Shown: positions 19,901-31,017, numbered from the stretch's first letter. The stretch is DNA of 64,000 nucleotides from Cryptomeria japonica (GCF_030272615.1 NC_081414.1:311996164-312060163); one strand, 5' to 3'. Notes: generated by a model not told the origin, from the sequence alone. Program-made: numbers and translations.

Positions 19901-20169
19901 GCCATCCAGTTGCTACTGCTGCTCACGGCTGAGGAGGAAATTTTCCGGGGGTCCCATAATGCTGCTAGGCCTCCTGATGCGCCTATTGCTGGTACAAAAT
20001 CTGAATTCCATAAGCCGAGTTTGTTACTTAATTTCTTACTATCTTCATTATTTAACTTAGTTTCTTGTAAGATTATAATATCAGAGTCAAAGTTTTTGAG
20101 ATATCTCTTAATTAGTCTTTGCTTGTTAGGGGCGTTTAGGCCCCTAACATTCCAAGTAGTCACTCTCAT
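16978..20169 (-). CDS. LINE ORF2: endonuclease and reverse transcriptase, ended by an in-frame TAG
   Basis: This is 1,063 residues from an ATG at 20167-20169. An APE-type endonuclease occupies about residues 1-230 (TWNVRGLN, LQETK, GGDFNAIL, VGSDHFPIRL). RT covers about 480-770, with FRPISLCNTIYK near residue 520 and the catalytic QFADD near 694. A thumb-like region with WDNLCKP, GGLGFKNL and WAS motifs follows. The stop lies just before the Cys/His module, so the protein loses the RNase H. The start overlaps the ORF1 stop as ATGA, which suggests termination-reinitiation for ORF2 translation. Confidence 0.92.
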   Translation of the reverse strand: MRVTTWNVRGLNAPNKQRLIKRYLKNFDSDIIILQETKLNNEDSKKLSNKLGLWNSDFVPAIGASGGLAALWDPRKISSSAVSSSSNWMAMRICSLKSNLRFTLINIYGPIHNTDKRRVWQEVQAFLHLNRGETFILGGDFNAILNTNEKYGGSKFISQSQKDFTQWVSDNNLINIETINGTYTWNNRRSGFSHIAEKLDRFLVSGNTDNFNQLLSAEILPEVGSDHFPIRLTITEDSKPNRNPFKFEFMWFQDPDLINLLEQWWNQTIVEGSKMYSLVTKLKIIKNKVLEWNKNKFNNIFEEKLLIEQEIESLNNLVINQGMDETSYLKEKELMAKYNAILLKEEIYWKQKSREIWLKEGDNNTKFFHKSTNIRKIINRITKIKDERGQLSEDPKVIADRITNYYNYLLNKFEAVNLQEQSEMIKAIPKLISDEDNTMMNSKFTLEEVKTALFQMQPDKAPGPDGFQAGFFQKCWHFMGIDIWQAVEATRNSGAILSEINNTFFSLIPKKQNDCIDPGDFRPISLCNTIYKILSKCMANRLKTLLPILISEEQTGFVAKRSILDGIIIAQELVHTAQISKEPSMFIKIDIQKAYDKVDWRFLCKCLEAFGFSKQWINLVFICISTPKISVLVNGTPEGYFGISQGIRQGDPLSPFLYVIMAEALGRTISKKQLEGKISGLKAADNIPFVTHQQFADDTILPGSANCNEAKAYKVVLNTYKKASGQQVNPLKSEIFFINTAHDLEKDICDTLGYQRGTFPCKYLGIELEKGQHSSKLWKQVLSKVQDKKSSWKGKWITKPGRSTMITSVLSAIPSYHMSILPLPTNIKRDLDKIMRDFYWQGSTEDRKLALIKWDNLCKPISMGGLGFKNLTWQNRALGAKLAWRLFKEYNSKWASILLHKYVPGADPINIFRAHSHVKGSRIWNFIKDSIGIINKFLTWDVGLGNQALFWEDSWAGFPALNTAGFSPNFIEMCKDTIGTYLKDYISLNNDYDTNLTSRGILFNLESQKLFSILKDRNITIKNRPDSLVWAGSNNGEYTVKDGYKTIIRDEKMDNLDIPLNLC

Positions 20170-20786
20170 TGCTCCTTGGGAAGGCTCTTCCCCTTCCCGC
20201 TATTCAGAATGTCAAATATTTTCATTTGGTTTTCCGCATTACCTGCTAAGGATCTAAGCGGTATGCACGATTTCTTTCCTCTTTTCTTCTTGACCTTGTC
20301 AATTTTGGGGGAAGAGAGGCCAGCCAAATTGGTAGCAATTCCTAGTTGTCTGTCCTCATTTGTGATACCAAAAAGACCATCCAGGATATCTACATTATCT
20401 CCCGCAGGGGAGGATGGGTCAGGAAAGTTTGTTATTGCTTCCTCATCATATTCTTTTTCTAGTTCAATACCATCTTCTTTGACCTCTAAGGCTTCATGTT
20501 CAACAGAATTAATCACATTCTCAGTGTTATTGGAAAGGTCTACCTTTTGAACCTCTATTACTTCTTGCTGCATCTCTATTGTGTCATCATTATCTTCTCT
20601 AGAGTTTCTAAGGGACATAATTTCTTGAATCAAGACTTCCTTCTGATATTCCAACTCTTCTTCATCAACAATTTCACTTATAAACAGATCCAAGAGTTCA
20701 TCTGGTAGCGTTTTTCCTATGTAGTCTGTTATAATTTTGACTTCTTTAGAGCATTTTTCATCCTCCGAAGGAGATGCTTGTACTGT
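20166..20786 (-). CDS. LINE ORF1, C-terminal fragment
   Basis: The frame is open from the 5' truncation point to a TGA at 20166-20168. The visible part is strongly acidic (EIVDEEELEYQKE, EDNDDTIE, EKEYDEEA) and ends with a basic stretch (KIDKVKKKRGKKS). I see no zinc knuckle or RRM, which may lie in the missing N-terminal part. The last four bases overlap the ORF2 start. It is named ORF1 from its position; no domain was recognised. Confidence 0.6.
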   Translation of the reverse strand, partial: TVQASPSEDEKCSKEVKIITDYIGKTLPDELLDLFISEIVDEEELEYQKEVLIQEIMSLRNSREDNDDTIEMQQEVIEVQKVDLSNNTENVINSVEHEALEVKEDGIELEKEYDEEAITNFPDPSSPAGDNVDILDGLFGITNEDRQLGIATNLAGLSSPKIDKVKKKRGKKSCIPLRSLAGNAENQMKIFDILNSGKGKSLPKEQ

Positions 20787-20803
20787 AAAAGGGTACTACA
20801 TTT
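20787..20803 (+). repeat. LINE target-site duplication (right)
   Basis: Exact second copy of AAAAGGGTACTACATTT; it marks the truncated 5' end of the LINE. Confidence 0.85.
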
Positions 20804-21608
20804 ATGTCAAATTACTATAAACAGAAAAAACTGAGTTAAAATCATTATGGAGGCCCTCTAAAATGTCATGATCACAAAAACTTCAGTTGAAGATGGTACT
20901 ACATTTATGTCAGATATTGATTTGTTTTTCAATGTTTTAATTGGTAGATGTGTTTTCATATGTTTTTCAATATTCAGTTGAAGATTTGAGATAATGTTTG
21001 TAAATTGATATATTGTTCTTGGACTCTTTTGCACTCCAATGTAAATGTGGGTTGGTCTTTTAATTCATTTTGGTAATGATTTATATATTTTTTATTTATA
21101 ATTTCTTTAGGTTTAATTCAGTTCAAATAATATACGAATGTAATCTATTGTGTTGGAGTACAATAGTAAGAAATTACAACTTTTATATGGGATTTAAAAT
21201 TTTATATTGTATATAATGTTTATTTTAATATATAAAAAATATTTAAGTGAATTATGATATAATCAAGTATATCTGTGACAATGAAATTTATATATCTATA
21301 TTGATTTTTATTTGATTTTGTGTTTATTTTAAGAGTATTTTAATTCAATCACATATCAATAAATTATATCTGTGACAATGAAATTTATTTTAATTCAATC
21401 ACATATCATAATCATGTGCACGATGTGGCTCAATCCCTATTTTTTACTCATCCTCATTTAAACATTTCTACATATCCAACCATAACTTATCTATTTTCTT
21501 ATACACTCTTATACACCTAGCATTTATTGTATCCTTTGTGTTTAGACATTTGTACTTTGCGGTTTTTTATTTTATAAAAAAATTGAATATATTGATTTTA
21601 AAATCTTG
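20804..21608. other. AT-rich spacer with right host-repeat copy
   Basis: The right copy of the roughly 110-bp repeat lies at about 20809-20920. The rest is AT-rich. The block ATATCTGTGACAATGAAATTTAT occurs at about 21268 and again near 21367. No gene is visible. Confidence 0.45.
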
Positions 21609-21631
21609 TGTGTGTGTGTGTGTGTGTGTGT
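21607..21631 (+). repeat. (TG)n microsatellite
   Basis: About twelve TG units at the outer end of the Tat copy A 3' LTR. The repeat hides the exact LTR boundary and any target duplication. Confidence 0.9.
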
Positions 21632-22365
21632 AAAACCATAGAGATCCAATCGCAAACAATTTAGGTCCTACAATGAAACATTCACCAATACCAATAGAGA
21701 TACCTAAGATCATGCAAATCAACAAAATAAAACAATATTACCATTCACCTGTCAAGTAGGGTTCTAATCTCCATTGTCTCCTATATTTGCTCTCAAATTT
21801 TATGTGTGCACAAGAGTTCAACAAAGAACGGATTGTGCTTGATAGCTTGATCGCAAGAAAACTTGATTGCATCTTATTTGTTAGACACACTGATTAGCTA
21901 GTTGGATTGATTAGACACATTGATTAGGGTTGAAAAGGAAGAGGGCATCCTCTTATATAGATAACACTGTATGAAATGAAGGGATAAGATTAAAAGGTGA
22001 AGAGGATAAATAGTCGGCTATGATTAAAGGGTAGGTAGAGGAAATAATTAAATGATAAAGGGGGTAGGTAAGAGATGAATGACATATGTCATGGGTAGAA
22101 AAGACTAATGAATTAATTAAATAAATAAAGATTTATTTAATTAATAGAATGTGGGATCAATTAAATAAATAAAATATTATTTAATTTAAGAAAAGGACAA
22201 TTTAAATAAATAAAATTATTTATTTAAACGAGGAAAGGGTTAGAAGAAGATTAATAAATTAATTAAATAAATAAGAATTTTTTTAATTAATAGAAGACTT
22301 AGGATAAAATAATTAAATAAATAAAATATGTATTTAATTAAAGAGGACAATTTTAGGTGTCTGCA
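21609..22365 (-). repeat. Tat copy A 3' LTR
   Basis: The inner end is GTGTCTGCA at 22365. From 21632 on it matches 36087 onward (ACCATAGAGATCC, TTTAGGTCCTACAATGAAAC, CATTGATTAG and repeated TTAATTAAATAAATAAA). The outer 25 bp are replaced by a TG microsatellite. Confidence 0.8.
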
Positions 22366-22382
22366 TTTGGCCCCTCCTTGAG
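22366..22382 (-). other. Polypurine tract, Tat copy A
   Basis: On the plus strand TTTGGCCCCTCCTTGAG directly follows the LTR; its complement is purine-rich. Copy B has the matching tract at 49454-49470. Confidence 0.65.
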
Positions 22383-22619
22383 ACAATGCAGTTTGTCGCA
22401 TTGGCTCAAAGAAGAAAAATTGATACAAAGTTGCCCTAAGACGGGAATGATATGCCCCCTCGAGAGATTAAATGAAAATGTTTGAAAGGGGTTGCAAACA
22501 ATCTCTCAATAAAAGAGAAAGACTAGGAAGGACAGACAGGATAGGGTGACAAGGTCACGTAGGAAAAAGACTAACTCAAGTGGAATCAACAAAATTGTGT
22601 CTATGTCTTAAATGGCCAA

Positions 22620-23000
22620 AATTGATAGTTTTGTGATTAACGTACACTACCAATTGGATAAGTTGTTGAAAGGATTCACTCAAATAGGTGCCCTAGGGAA
22701 GACAAACTAGAAAGAAGGCTAGAATTGACAATTATGTGATAAACATATGTTGTCAATTTGATAAGTTGTTGAGAGGATTCACTCAAACAAGTGCCCTAGA
22801 AAAGACAAACTGGAAAGAAGGATATAATTGACAATTCTATGATAAACATACGTTGCCAATTGGATAAGTTGTTGAGAGGATTCACTTAAATAGGTGCCCT
22901 AAAAAATACAAACTGGAAAGAAGGCTAGAATTGACAATTTTGTAATAAACATATGTTGCCAATTGGATAAGCTATTGAGAGGATTCCCTAAAACGGGTAG
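22620..23000 (-). repeat. 101-104-bp tandem array, about 3.7 units
   Basis: GATAAGTTGTTGA or close variants recur near 22657, 22758, 22858 and 22962. Each is followed by GAGGATTCACT, GTGCCCTA, ACAAACT-GAAAGAAGG and AATTGACAATT. Copy B has only one such unit (near 50262-50340), so the array expanded in copy A. Confidence 0.85.
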
Positions 23001-23324
23001 GTTTGCTAAGTTGAATATAGGATAAGTCGTCGAATAGATAAAATCTGGCGAGTGCTCTAGCAAGAATAGGATTAAGTGCAATGTGAAAATATATACACTA
23101 TGATGTAGTGCCATGTGATAGACATAAGTACTAGGATAGAGCCTGATGAGCAACACCATGTGATGGACATAGGTACCACTAGGCTAGGATAGGATAAGAT
23201 AAGCAACACTATTTGATGAACATGAGTACCAATATGATTGACATGATTGATTTGATTGGATGTAGAGTACTTACCCTAGATTGAGCCTAGAGTGTGATTC
23301 CCTATAACACAATGGTTACAAATA

Positions 23325-23547
23325 GATTTGATTACTGAGGACCACGTTGCGATCAAGGTGATGGGATTGAGAAACATTATGTATGTGCCTGAGATTTGGG
23401 CAAACACAAAACTGTTAACTTCTTTGGTGAAAATATGGTCTTGCAGGGTCTACAAGAGGGGACAAACGAGATGATCCAGGGGTTGGTCCTTCGAGAGCTC
23501 AAATTCCTTTGAGGCCAGCTAGCTCTAAGGGAGGGTCTTCATCATAG
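23325..23547 (+). pseudogene. Antisense plant mobile domain (PMD) gene remnant in Tat copy A
   Basis: The plus strand at 23340-23440 matches copy B 50680-50790, in the PMD segment where copy B reads MGLRHILYVPEF. A roughly 300-bp piece that would encode the middle of the domain is missing. The 3' end, 23467-23547, reads RDDPGVGPSRAQ...SSKGGSSS then TAG. It aligns codon for codon with copy B 51092-51172, with several third-position differences. PMD proteins are plant nuclear proteins often found in transposons; function here is not known. Confidence 0.6.
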
Positions 23548-23878
23548 CTCTCTTGGATCCCATTTTGTATCAGTTTTTGTATGATGATATAGACACCTGT
23601 GGGTGATTTTGTAGCCATATGATATTTTGACATCATTGTATCACAATGCTTTATTATTTTGATATATATATGAGATGATCCATCCTTGCGAAAACTATAT
23701 GCATGTTTTCCTATGTGATGTTCTATATGCTTTAAGATGATTTTATGATGCTTATGATATGGATACATATATGTACATGATGAAATGCAATATATTTTTG
23801 TTCTTTTATGTTTTTCATATGTTTTATATGAGAATTCAAATGTTAACCAATGATATATGCAAGATGTGACGTTATTGT

Positions 23879-23886
23879 GATATATA

Positions 23887-23922
<36 letters not shown>

Positions 23923-23932
23923 TGTATGTATG
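23879..23932 (+). repeat. (TA)n(TATG)n microsatellite
   Basis: About eight TA units followed by about nine TATG units, in the 3' region of Tat copy A. Confidence 0.9.
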
Positions 23933-25209
23933 AGATATGCTAACATGTGATGATGCAGGTGAAAACTACATGAAATGCAAATATTTTTGGCATGTCATTA
24001 GACTCGCTCATGATAATGGGCTACATGAACTCGGGGAAGGATGATGGAGGTCAATCACGAAAGGGGGGTGGAAGATAGAAGATATGGAAGTGAAAGAGTT
24101 TCTTGTGCTTTATCATCATTGAGCTTTATTATGGAAAATAGGTTATGACCATCTAGGTATAAGTTTGACCTAGAAAATCATTGTACCCATTTGCATGGAT
24201 ATCAAACAGTCACAAACAAGGAATGCCCTAGTTCACACTAGACTCACAGTGTCCTTATATATGTGGACAAGTCATAGCATTACTAAGAGACAATCCACAG
24301 ACAACAAAACAATAGTAGGTGAATCATATCCTATCCTCGCCTTTCTAATCAAAGACATCCTGGAGATATAATCTCTAGTCAGAGACATCCTAGAAAAGCT
24401 AAAAGACATGTCACCTTAAAAGATGAAATCAAAAGAAAACCAATAATTGACACCAACATACAATGAAATCCTCAAGTTATTTGTGTTTCTTGCCATGTAT
24501 GCTAACATGTTTGATTTGGTCACAATGTTGTTATCCTAATAAAGGACAGATCATGCTAAAAACCATGTTGTTGCCAAAGTCTACTAAAAGATTTAATTTG
24601 TTGAAAGCCCACTGTTGCTTGTGTCTTATATGAAACTGACTGAATCCATGAAACTGATACTTTATTGTGGATTGGTGATGCAAGTGATCTTTTATTGTGG
24701 ATTGTGCACGAAAAGAAAGAGGAACAAAAAGACGATCCTCCTCAAAACATGTGATGCTCAGGTACCACTTCCATCACTAGATTTAGGATTTTTTCCCCAT
24801 TTGTAGATTGGACTTGATTTATTATGGAAGGAAAGGGGTGAAAAGGGAGGATTTATTATGAATGGCTAACCAATCTTAGATAGATCGTTAACAAGACATG
24901 ATGGGAGTGAGTAAATTTATTATGGATGTATAGGTTGTGAGTGTGTGCAAACTGAAAGGGTAAGATTGAATCTTGAAGGAGGGAAGAGCAATGTCTCAGC
25001 ACATGGTGCCAGTAACCCGTTTTTCACCATGGTACTTGTCAAAGGCGCCACCAAAGTGGATTCAGATTTATTTCTCTTTACTTTTTTTTTCTTTAATTTT
25101 TTTGTGTCACAAGGCGTCTATTTGCCAGGTTTTCACCAAGTAACGATTTTTTGTATATTTGATATTTTTTAATTTTTTTGTATTTTTGACAATGGGATAT
25201 TCTGAAAAA

Positions 25210-25659
25210 CTATTTGTAAAACTTGTGAAGGTGCATGTTGTTAATCAGATCTTCTAAAGGTTCTCCATCTAGTGTTGAGAGCCGATATGCACCTGATCCA
25301 TAAACAATTGTGATGACGTAAGGACCAAGCCAATTTGGTTTGAACTTGCCCTTCTTCTCTCTGTATTGCTGATTTTTAGTATTTTCTCTGAGAACTAAGT
25401 CACCCACCTCAAATGTGCGAGGATTTATCTTATGATTGTAGCTTCCACAAACCTTGACTAAATGATGTGTTTCTCCCTTGATTGTCTTCCTTGATGAAGG
25501 AACTAAGGTATAATTACTAATGTGTGGACTACGTTCACCCATATGCGTGTCACCTAAAGAAGTTTGAGCATCCCTTATAACAAAGTCCTTCGAGAAAGTT
25601 CTATTAAAAGTCCATCGAGGAAGTTCCACTAAAAGTCCATTGATGTGATGTATCGCCAA
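25210..25659 (-). pseudogene. Tat copy A integrase C-terminal fragment
   Basis: The last 90 residues match the copy B integrase tail: NHKINPRTFEVGDLVLRENT, then KKGKFKPNWLGPYVI and GAYRLSTLDGEPLEDLINN. The family tail ends with HLHKFYK and a stop here. The first 55 residues (to about 25500) include material less similar to copy B. The catalytic core is absent. This copy keeps an Arg codon (CGG) where copy B has TAG (52953-52955). Confidence 0.8.
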
Positions 25660-26055
25660 AATAGAATGGATGTGTGGAACAAGTGGCTGAGTTATGAAGG
25701 CTTATGATTGTGAAAATAAGTGAAAGTGGGATGGAATGATGGAGACTCAGGATCAACAATCATTCTTTTTGACTTGAAATTTTAGAACTTTTGCCCCTAG
25801 TTATTTTGGTATTAGGGGAGATCAACTCTTGTTCTTTTTTCTTCATAGGATTTTTATCCTTGACTTTGGTTTTTGCAGAATCCAATAAATTTTGATTTTG
25901 ATTTGGACTAAAGGAATTTTCTTTATTTTTGACTTTTAGATTTTTCTTTTCAAGGCTTGATTTTTGATCCCCAATTAGTAAGGGATTTTGTGATTCTTAT
26001 TGATCCAAGTCTAGGAGAGGAGTGGAAACGAAATAGTGGATGAAATGGTAAGGCT
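25660..26055 (-). other. Deletion junction in Tat copy A
   Basis: This T-rich stretch replaces the RT, RNase H and most of the integrase region that spans about 4 kb in copy B. It has no coding similarity that I can see. Confidence 0.55.
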
Positions 26056-27127
26056 TTAGGAGTTATCAAGAGGGTTGGCGATATATTTAACATAATATTT
26101 TTTGGAACCACTCTTAGGACTATTGATATCAAGAGTTGCTTGCACCACTAGAGGATATTTGCATTCAGACTCAGTAGCCACAACACTGGGTAGTTCACAC
26201 TCAATTCCTTGATATTGCAAATTGTTTGTAGGTTGTTCTTGTCGACTAAATGTCTTAGGTGATAGTGGGAGTTGATCAACATGAAAGATATACTCACCAC
26301 ATGTCATGTCTTTAACCTTGAATTTTTCTTTGAGCTCTGCTTGCTTTGATGTAGAAGCTTTCAAATATTTTGGATTCGTATATGTTGATGATAGAGTTTT
26401 TTTCTCTATTAATTGGAATTATTATCTCTGATCTTGGTTGCGGGTTATTGCAATACATGAACGGATTTAGATCACATTTTATTGTTACTTCAAATCCATT
26501 GTAAGGAAATTTGATACATTGATGATATGTTGATGGTATTGCTTTCATTTCATGTATCCATGGACATCCCAAAAGTATGTTATATGTTAAATCTAGATCA
26601 AGGAATTGACAAACCACATCCTTCATGACTGACCCAATTCTTAGAGGTAAGATGATTTTTCCTTTGGATGAGCGTTCTTCATCATCATATGCTTTAATGG
26701 TGATCTTATTCTTTGAATTCATAGTTTGTTTAGAATATCCCAATTGTTTAATAGTGTTCAATGTACAAATATTCAGACTTGCTCCTCCATCTATCAAGAC
26801 TCATTTGATATGGTTTTTATGGAGAAAGGCTTCAATGTAAAGGGGTGCATTGTGTGGTTGGGATATGGATACATCGTCAGCTTTTGTGAATGTAAGGCAA
26901 TGAGGAGTAGAAAGGTATCACACCAAGGCTTGAAACTGGTCCACGTTTAGATCAATGGGTACAAAGGTCTCTCTAAATGCTTTGTCAAGAATGGCCTTAT
27001 GTGAAGGGGATATATGCAAAATCTCAAGGATGGAAATGAGGGTGAGTGTCTTCCTTAACTGGTCTACAAGGTCATACTCATTCTTGGTAGATGATGAAGT
27101 TGTGGTCTTGGATGGAACACCTTGCAA
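26056..27127 (-). pseudogene. Tat copy A protease region
   Basis: The aspartic protease site reads IDGGASLNICTLNTIKQLG, followed by ITIKAYDDEERSSKG, VCQFLDLDLTYNILLGCPWI and STYHQCIKFP. These match copy B at 57327-57850. The frames shift between the gag end (27127, 26797) and the downstream piece (26364), so at least one indel breaks this region. DGGA replaces the usual D[ST]GA, as in copy B. Confidence 0.8.
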
Positions 27128-29382
27128 GGTGACTTTACCTCAACGGGTTGCGACATAACATTTCGAGGTTTCATCTTTAGAGGATGAGGAAGATGGTCCA
27201 ATGCCTTTTAAAACTTTACTCCTTTGGGAAGAACCTTCAGGATTTTTGTCCTTTATAATAATGGTATAAACATAATGTCCACTGAAATGTGGTTAATGGT
27301 TAAGTCATAATCATAGGACATTTAAGTGTAGTTGGCTTGATTATTTGTTTTGGCTTTTCCTTTATCATGTTTAGGGAATGGCTCCTTAAACATCGTGTGT
27401 TCCTCATTGAAGGTATGACCATCAAATTCTATGTCACCCTTGTCAATAAGATCTTGTATAACATCCTTCAATCTATGACAATTGTCAGTTGTGTGTCCTT
27501 TTCTCTTGTGATACTCACAATACTCATCAGCATTCCACCATGCAAGTTTTACTTTTGGTTCATAAGATGAATTATTTGGTAGTGTTATGAGCTTGTTTGC
27601 AACCAATTTCTTGAATGTTGTCTCAAGTGTGTCTCCCAATGGAGTGTATTTTCTTCAAGGCTTTGATTTCCTTTGAGTCTTAACTTTATTGCTTGTATTA
27701 GGTGAACTTGCACCAGGGAAAGTTACTTTTGGTTTTACAACATTTGCATCTACTACCCCATCATTGATTGTGTTCTTATTCTTTTTCCAAAAGAAGGGTT
27801 TGTCTTTTCCATTTGAAACCTCTTTGTTTTCTTTGAATATCTTAATGTTGCCTTGTTCAATAAGTAATTTCTCAATTGCCAATCCTTTTTCTATGACTTC
27901 CTTGAAGGTAGACAAACAAGCCTTTCTTAGCTTATATCCAATATCCTTGTTGACGTTTTGAGTGAGCATTTCTACCATTTGTTTTTGTGGGATATCACAA
28001 GAGAATCGACTAGAAAGACCTCTCCATCACTGTAAGAGTGAAGAAAAAGATCCCCCATTTTTTTTCTTAGTATTGCATAAGGTGTTCACTGACACATATG
28101 TTTCAATGTTATATGACAAGTGTTGTATGAAAGCCTCTGCTAGATCACTCTATGATTTGATTCCAAGTGGAAGTTGGGAGAACCATTCCATAGCTTGTCC
28201 ACATAAACTTTGTGGGAAAAATCTCATCAAGTATGTTTCTTCTCCTGCTACCTCAATGCAAGTTGTGAAAAATTCTCTTATGTGTGCCTTATGATCCCCT
28301 TTGCCTCTAGATTTGTCAAATTTTGGTGTCACAAAATGTGGAGGAAATGGAGGCATTGGAATTCTTCTATAAAATGGTTAAGGACATATGTCTTTAATTG
28401 TGTATTGTTGCTTTGGTGTATTCATGTCTGCCATTTTCTTTTGTAAATCCTTGATTTGTTGTTGCAGGTCATTCTTGGGTGGAGATTTATGTCTTTGACT
28501 AAGTCCCATGCCTGAGCCACTGGGTGGAGGAGGAGGGATTTATTGCATGTAAGGGTGATACTGGTTGTAAATGTGCTCATATGGAGGAGGTCTATAATTA
28601 TACTACATGTAAGGACCACTGGGTATAGTATTGTGATCGGAAGTATTGTGTCTATTTTGATCATGCACATCATGTTCATGAGTGTAATGGATTTCATAAG
28701 ATTGATCTTGATTGTTGCCCCAAAATATGACATGGGATCTTCTCGTGACAAGATTTTGTATATGCCCTTGTGTAGAGTTGTATCCTTTACCATGATCATG
28801 AGTATTGGCATGTTGTTGGGTATGCATATTAGTGTTAGACCTCCAAGTACGATTACGGGGTTGATCATGAGAGGTTCTATCATAATTGGCATGAGAATGA
28901 GTGTATGTTTTTGGAATTTTAGGTTTTTGAAATAGGGAGGAAGGTGACTTAGGCACGAGATGTTGTCTTATATAACCACCACTAATAGGTCTCATAAGCC
29001 TTGTATTAGCTTGATTTGCTTGATTTGGATCATTCTCCAAATTTTGTGACATATCAAAATCATGGGGTAATCTTGTTCCACTTTGTGCCATGACTTGGAA
29101 GAAATATTGTCTATCCCTTTTCATGATCTCTTGAACCAATTTGTTAAAATGGGGATCCATGATAGTTTCCTCAACCTCTGTAGTATCCATGGATGCATTT
29201 TCATTGTCATCATCATTTCCATTGTTGTTCTCATTATTGTGATTGCGAATGTTTGGTATATTATTGTGATTGTCAAATGGATTGTAAAATTCATCTCCAT
29301 CAAACTCATAGGTACTCATGTTTAAAGACCTTAGAGCTTCTTTGGCTTCCCTTCTAGACCTTTGTGAATGGGTTTCAATCAT
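27128..29382 (-). pseudogene. Tat copy A gag, with in-frame stops
   Basis: The ATG at 29380-29382 starts MIETHSQRSRREAKEA, matching the copy B start. Landmarks: acidic/Asn-rich N terminus, then MPPFPPHFVTPKFDKSRGKG and AMEWFSQLP of the gag domain, NVNKDIGYKLRKACLSTFK, and the knuckle CEYHKRKGHTTDNC. The frame is kept over most of its length with stops at about 28603 (TAG), 28550 and 28380 (TAA), 28150 (TAG where copy B has TGG), 28010 (TGA) and 27655 (TGA). The pattern is dominated by nonsense, not indels. Confidence 0.85.
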
Positions 29383-29898
29383 GGACTAAAGTCTTGACCA
29401 AAATAAAAGGTAGGATGGAAATGCAAAGACTATGGAAGACCAAGAGGTGTATGAAGTGTAGATGAATCTAGGGTAAACTTGCAATGTCCAAGAGTGTAAG
29501 ACCAAAGTATGTATGTTTTTAGAGTATGGTATGGCTTCCAAAGAGATGATGGATCTCTTGATGAGGTAAGTTGACCTTGACTCAAGAAGACCAAATGAGA
29601 CCCTAAGATGATAGATCTTGATACGGGAATCACCTAGTGTTATGTTGTAGCATATTTGCAAAGTGTGATGAGGACAAGCAAAGTAACCTTTTGACTCAAA
29701 TTTGGAAAATATGTATGAGGAAAATGCAAATGAAGGGAAATGATGGAAAATAATTGACTATGTGTGACCAAGACAAGTTGAATGAAAAATGAAGCCCTAT
29801 TGGAAGCAACTTTAGAAGCTCTTTGAATTTGAAAACTTAAGCCCTTTTGTTCTTGACAATTTTTCTGTAATTTTTCAATTGTGAACACAAACACAATT
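29383..29898 (-). other. Tat copy A leader, gag-proximal part
   Basis: Non-coding, matching copy B 60390-60900 in order (GTAAGTTGACCTTGACTC, AGACCAAATGAGACCC, GAGGACAAGCAA). It ends at CAATT, the left target duplication of the 4-kb element. Confidence 0.6.
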
Positions 29899-30884
29899 TG
29901 TCATGCCCAAACTTTTGGGCAAAAATACTAGATGTTATTCGGTAAAAGATGCGATAAATAAGTTTGTTTGTACTAAGGGTTAACTCATGCGTTAAAAGAA
30001 TGGGTTCCTAAAGTTAATTTAATTAACACAACAAATATAATGTTTACATTTTTAATACTGAAATAATTTTACCCAAGGAGTCATCACAACTTTATTTATT
30101 AATTAATTAATTTCCCTCAAATAATTCTTCAATTTTCTAATCAAGAGATAATATTCATTCCTAATAGTATTTAATTGATTTTGAAACTAATTAAAATAAT
30201 GTTGTCACATTTTTCATGGTATTCAAAAATAGTTAATTGAGCAATAGTAAATATTGTTTCAAATTTTGCCTATTAAAGTAACTGACTAAATCAATATAAT
30301 AATTCCCTAGTCATTAACTTCATATTAATGTCGAAATAATTTCCCCTTAAACATTAAATATTAAATATTTAATGTCCGGCATTAAATTACCCCTTTAACC
30401 TAAAATTACTCATTTTACTATATAAAAATAATCATTAGTAAACCCTTTAAGAAAATTACCCATACATGTGTATAATATTGCCTATATAAATAAATATTTA
30501 CATTTTCCACTAAATCCCTAATATCTATAATAAAATAACTAATCTAAAATAATTATTTTAAATCAAATGGGGTTTTCTCATTTCAAAATTTTAAAAGAAC
30601 TTTCCCCCTTTATTATATTATTTTATTACACATTTTTTTTTATATTAACCCTAACTAGGGTTTATCTTATTTTATATTCTTATGACTCTTTTTCTTTTGT
30701 ATTTTTATTTACCCTAACCCGAAATATGATCAAGGTTTTATGTTTTCTAACATAATCTTTTTTTTTCTATTCTCATCTTATTTGTTAACCCTAACCCGAA
30801 ATTGGGTTAGGGTTTTATTTTTTTCTATCACATTTCTTTGTTTTTGGATTGTGTGTGTGTGTTTTTGCATGGAGGAAGATACAC

Positions 30885-30916
30885 ACACACACACACATAT
30901 ATATATGTGTATATAC

Positions 30917-30949
<33 letters not shown>

Positions 30950-31017
30950 CATATATATGTATATATATATATATGTATATACACATATATATATGTGTGT
31001 GTGTGTATGTATGTATG

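Larger units (their letters stand above)
14808..20786 (-). mobile_element. L1-type LINE with RNase H, 5'-truncated
   Basis: The element is 5,979 bp on the minus strand, bounded by a perfect 17-bp duplication. Its 3' end is on the left, with a T-rich run on the plus strand (an A-rich tail on the element strand). It carries the C-terminal part of ORF1, then ORF2 with endonuclease, RT, a Cys/His module and RNase H, then a 1.2-kb 3' UTR. The 5' end is lost inside ORF1, as expected from incomplete target-primed reverse transcription. ORF2 has one visible nonsense codon (16978-16980). Confidence 0.92.
22383..25209 (-). other. Tat copy A long 3' non-coding region
   Basis: About 2.8 kb between integrase and the polypurine tract, as in copy B. 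It holds a 101-104-bp tandem array (22620-23000), decayed hairpin-type units (about 23090-23210), antisense PMD remnants (23325-23547), and a TATG microsatellite (23879-23932). A block near 24945-25070 is conserved with copy B 52582-52700. The gag-pol strand has no ORF here. Confidence 0.6.

Noticed and set aside
24945-25172. Plus-strand frame conserved between Tat copies (also 52582-52794)
   Set aside because: Similarity is at DNA level as in the surrounding 3' region, the proteins diverge after about 35 residues, and no domain is visible.
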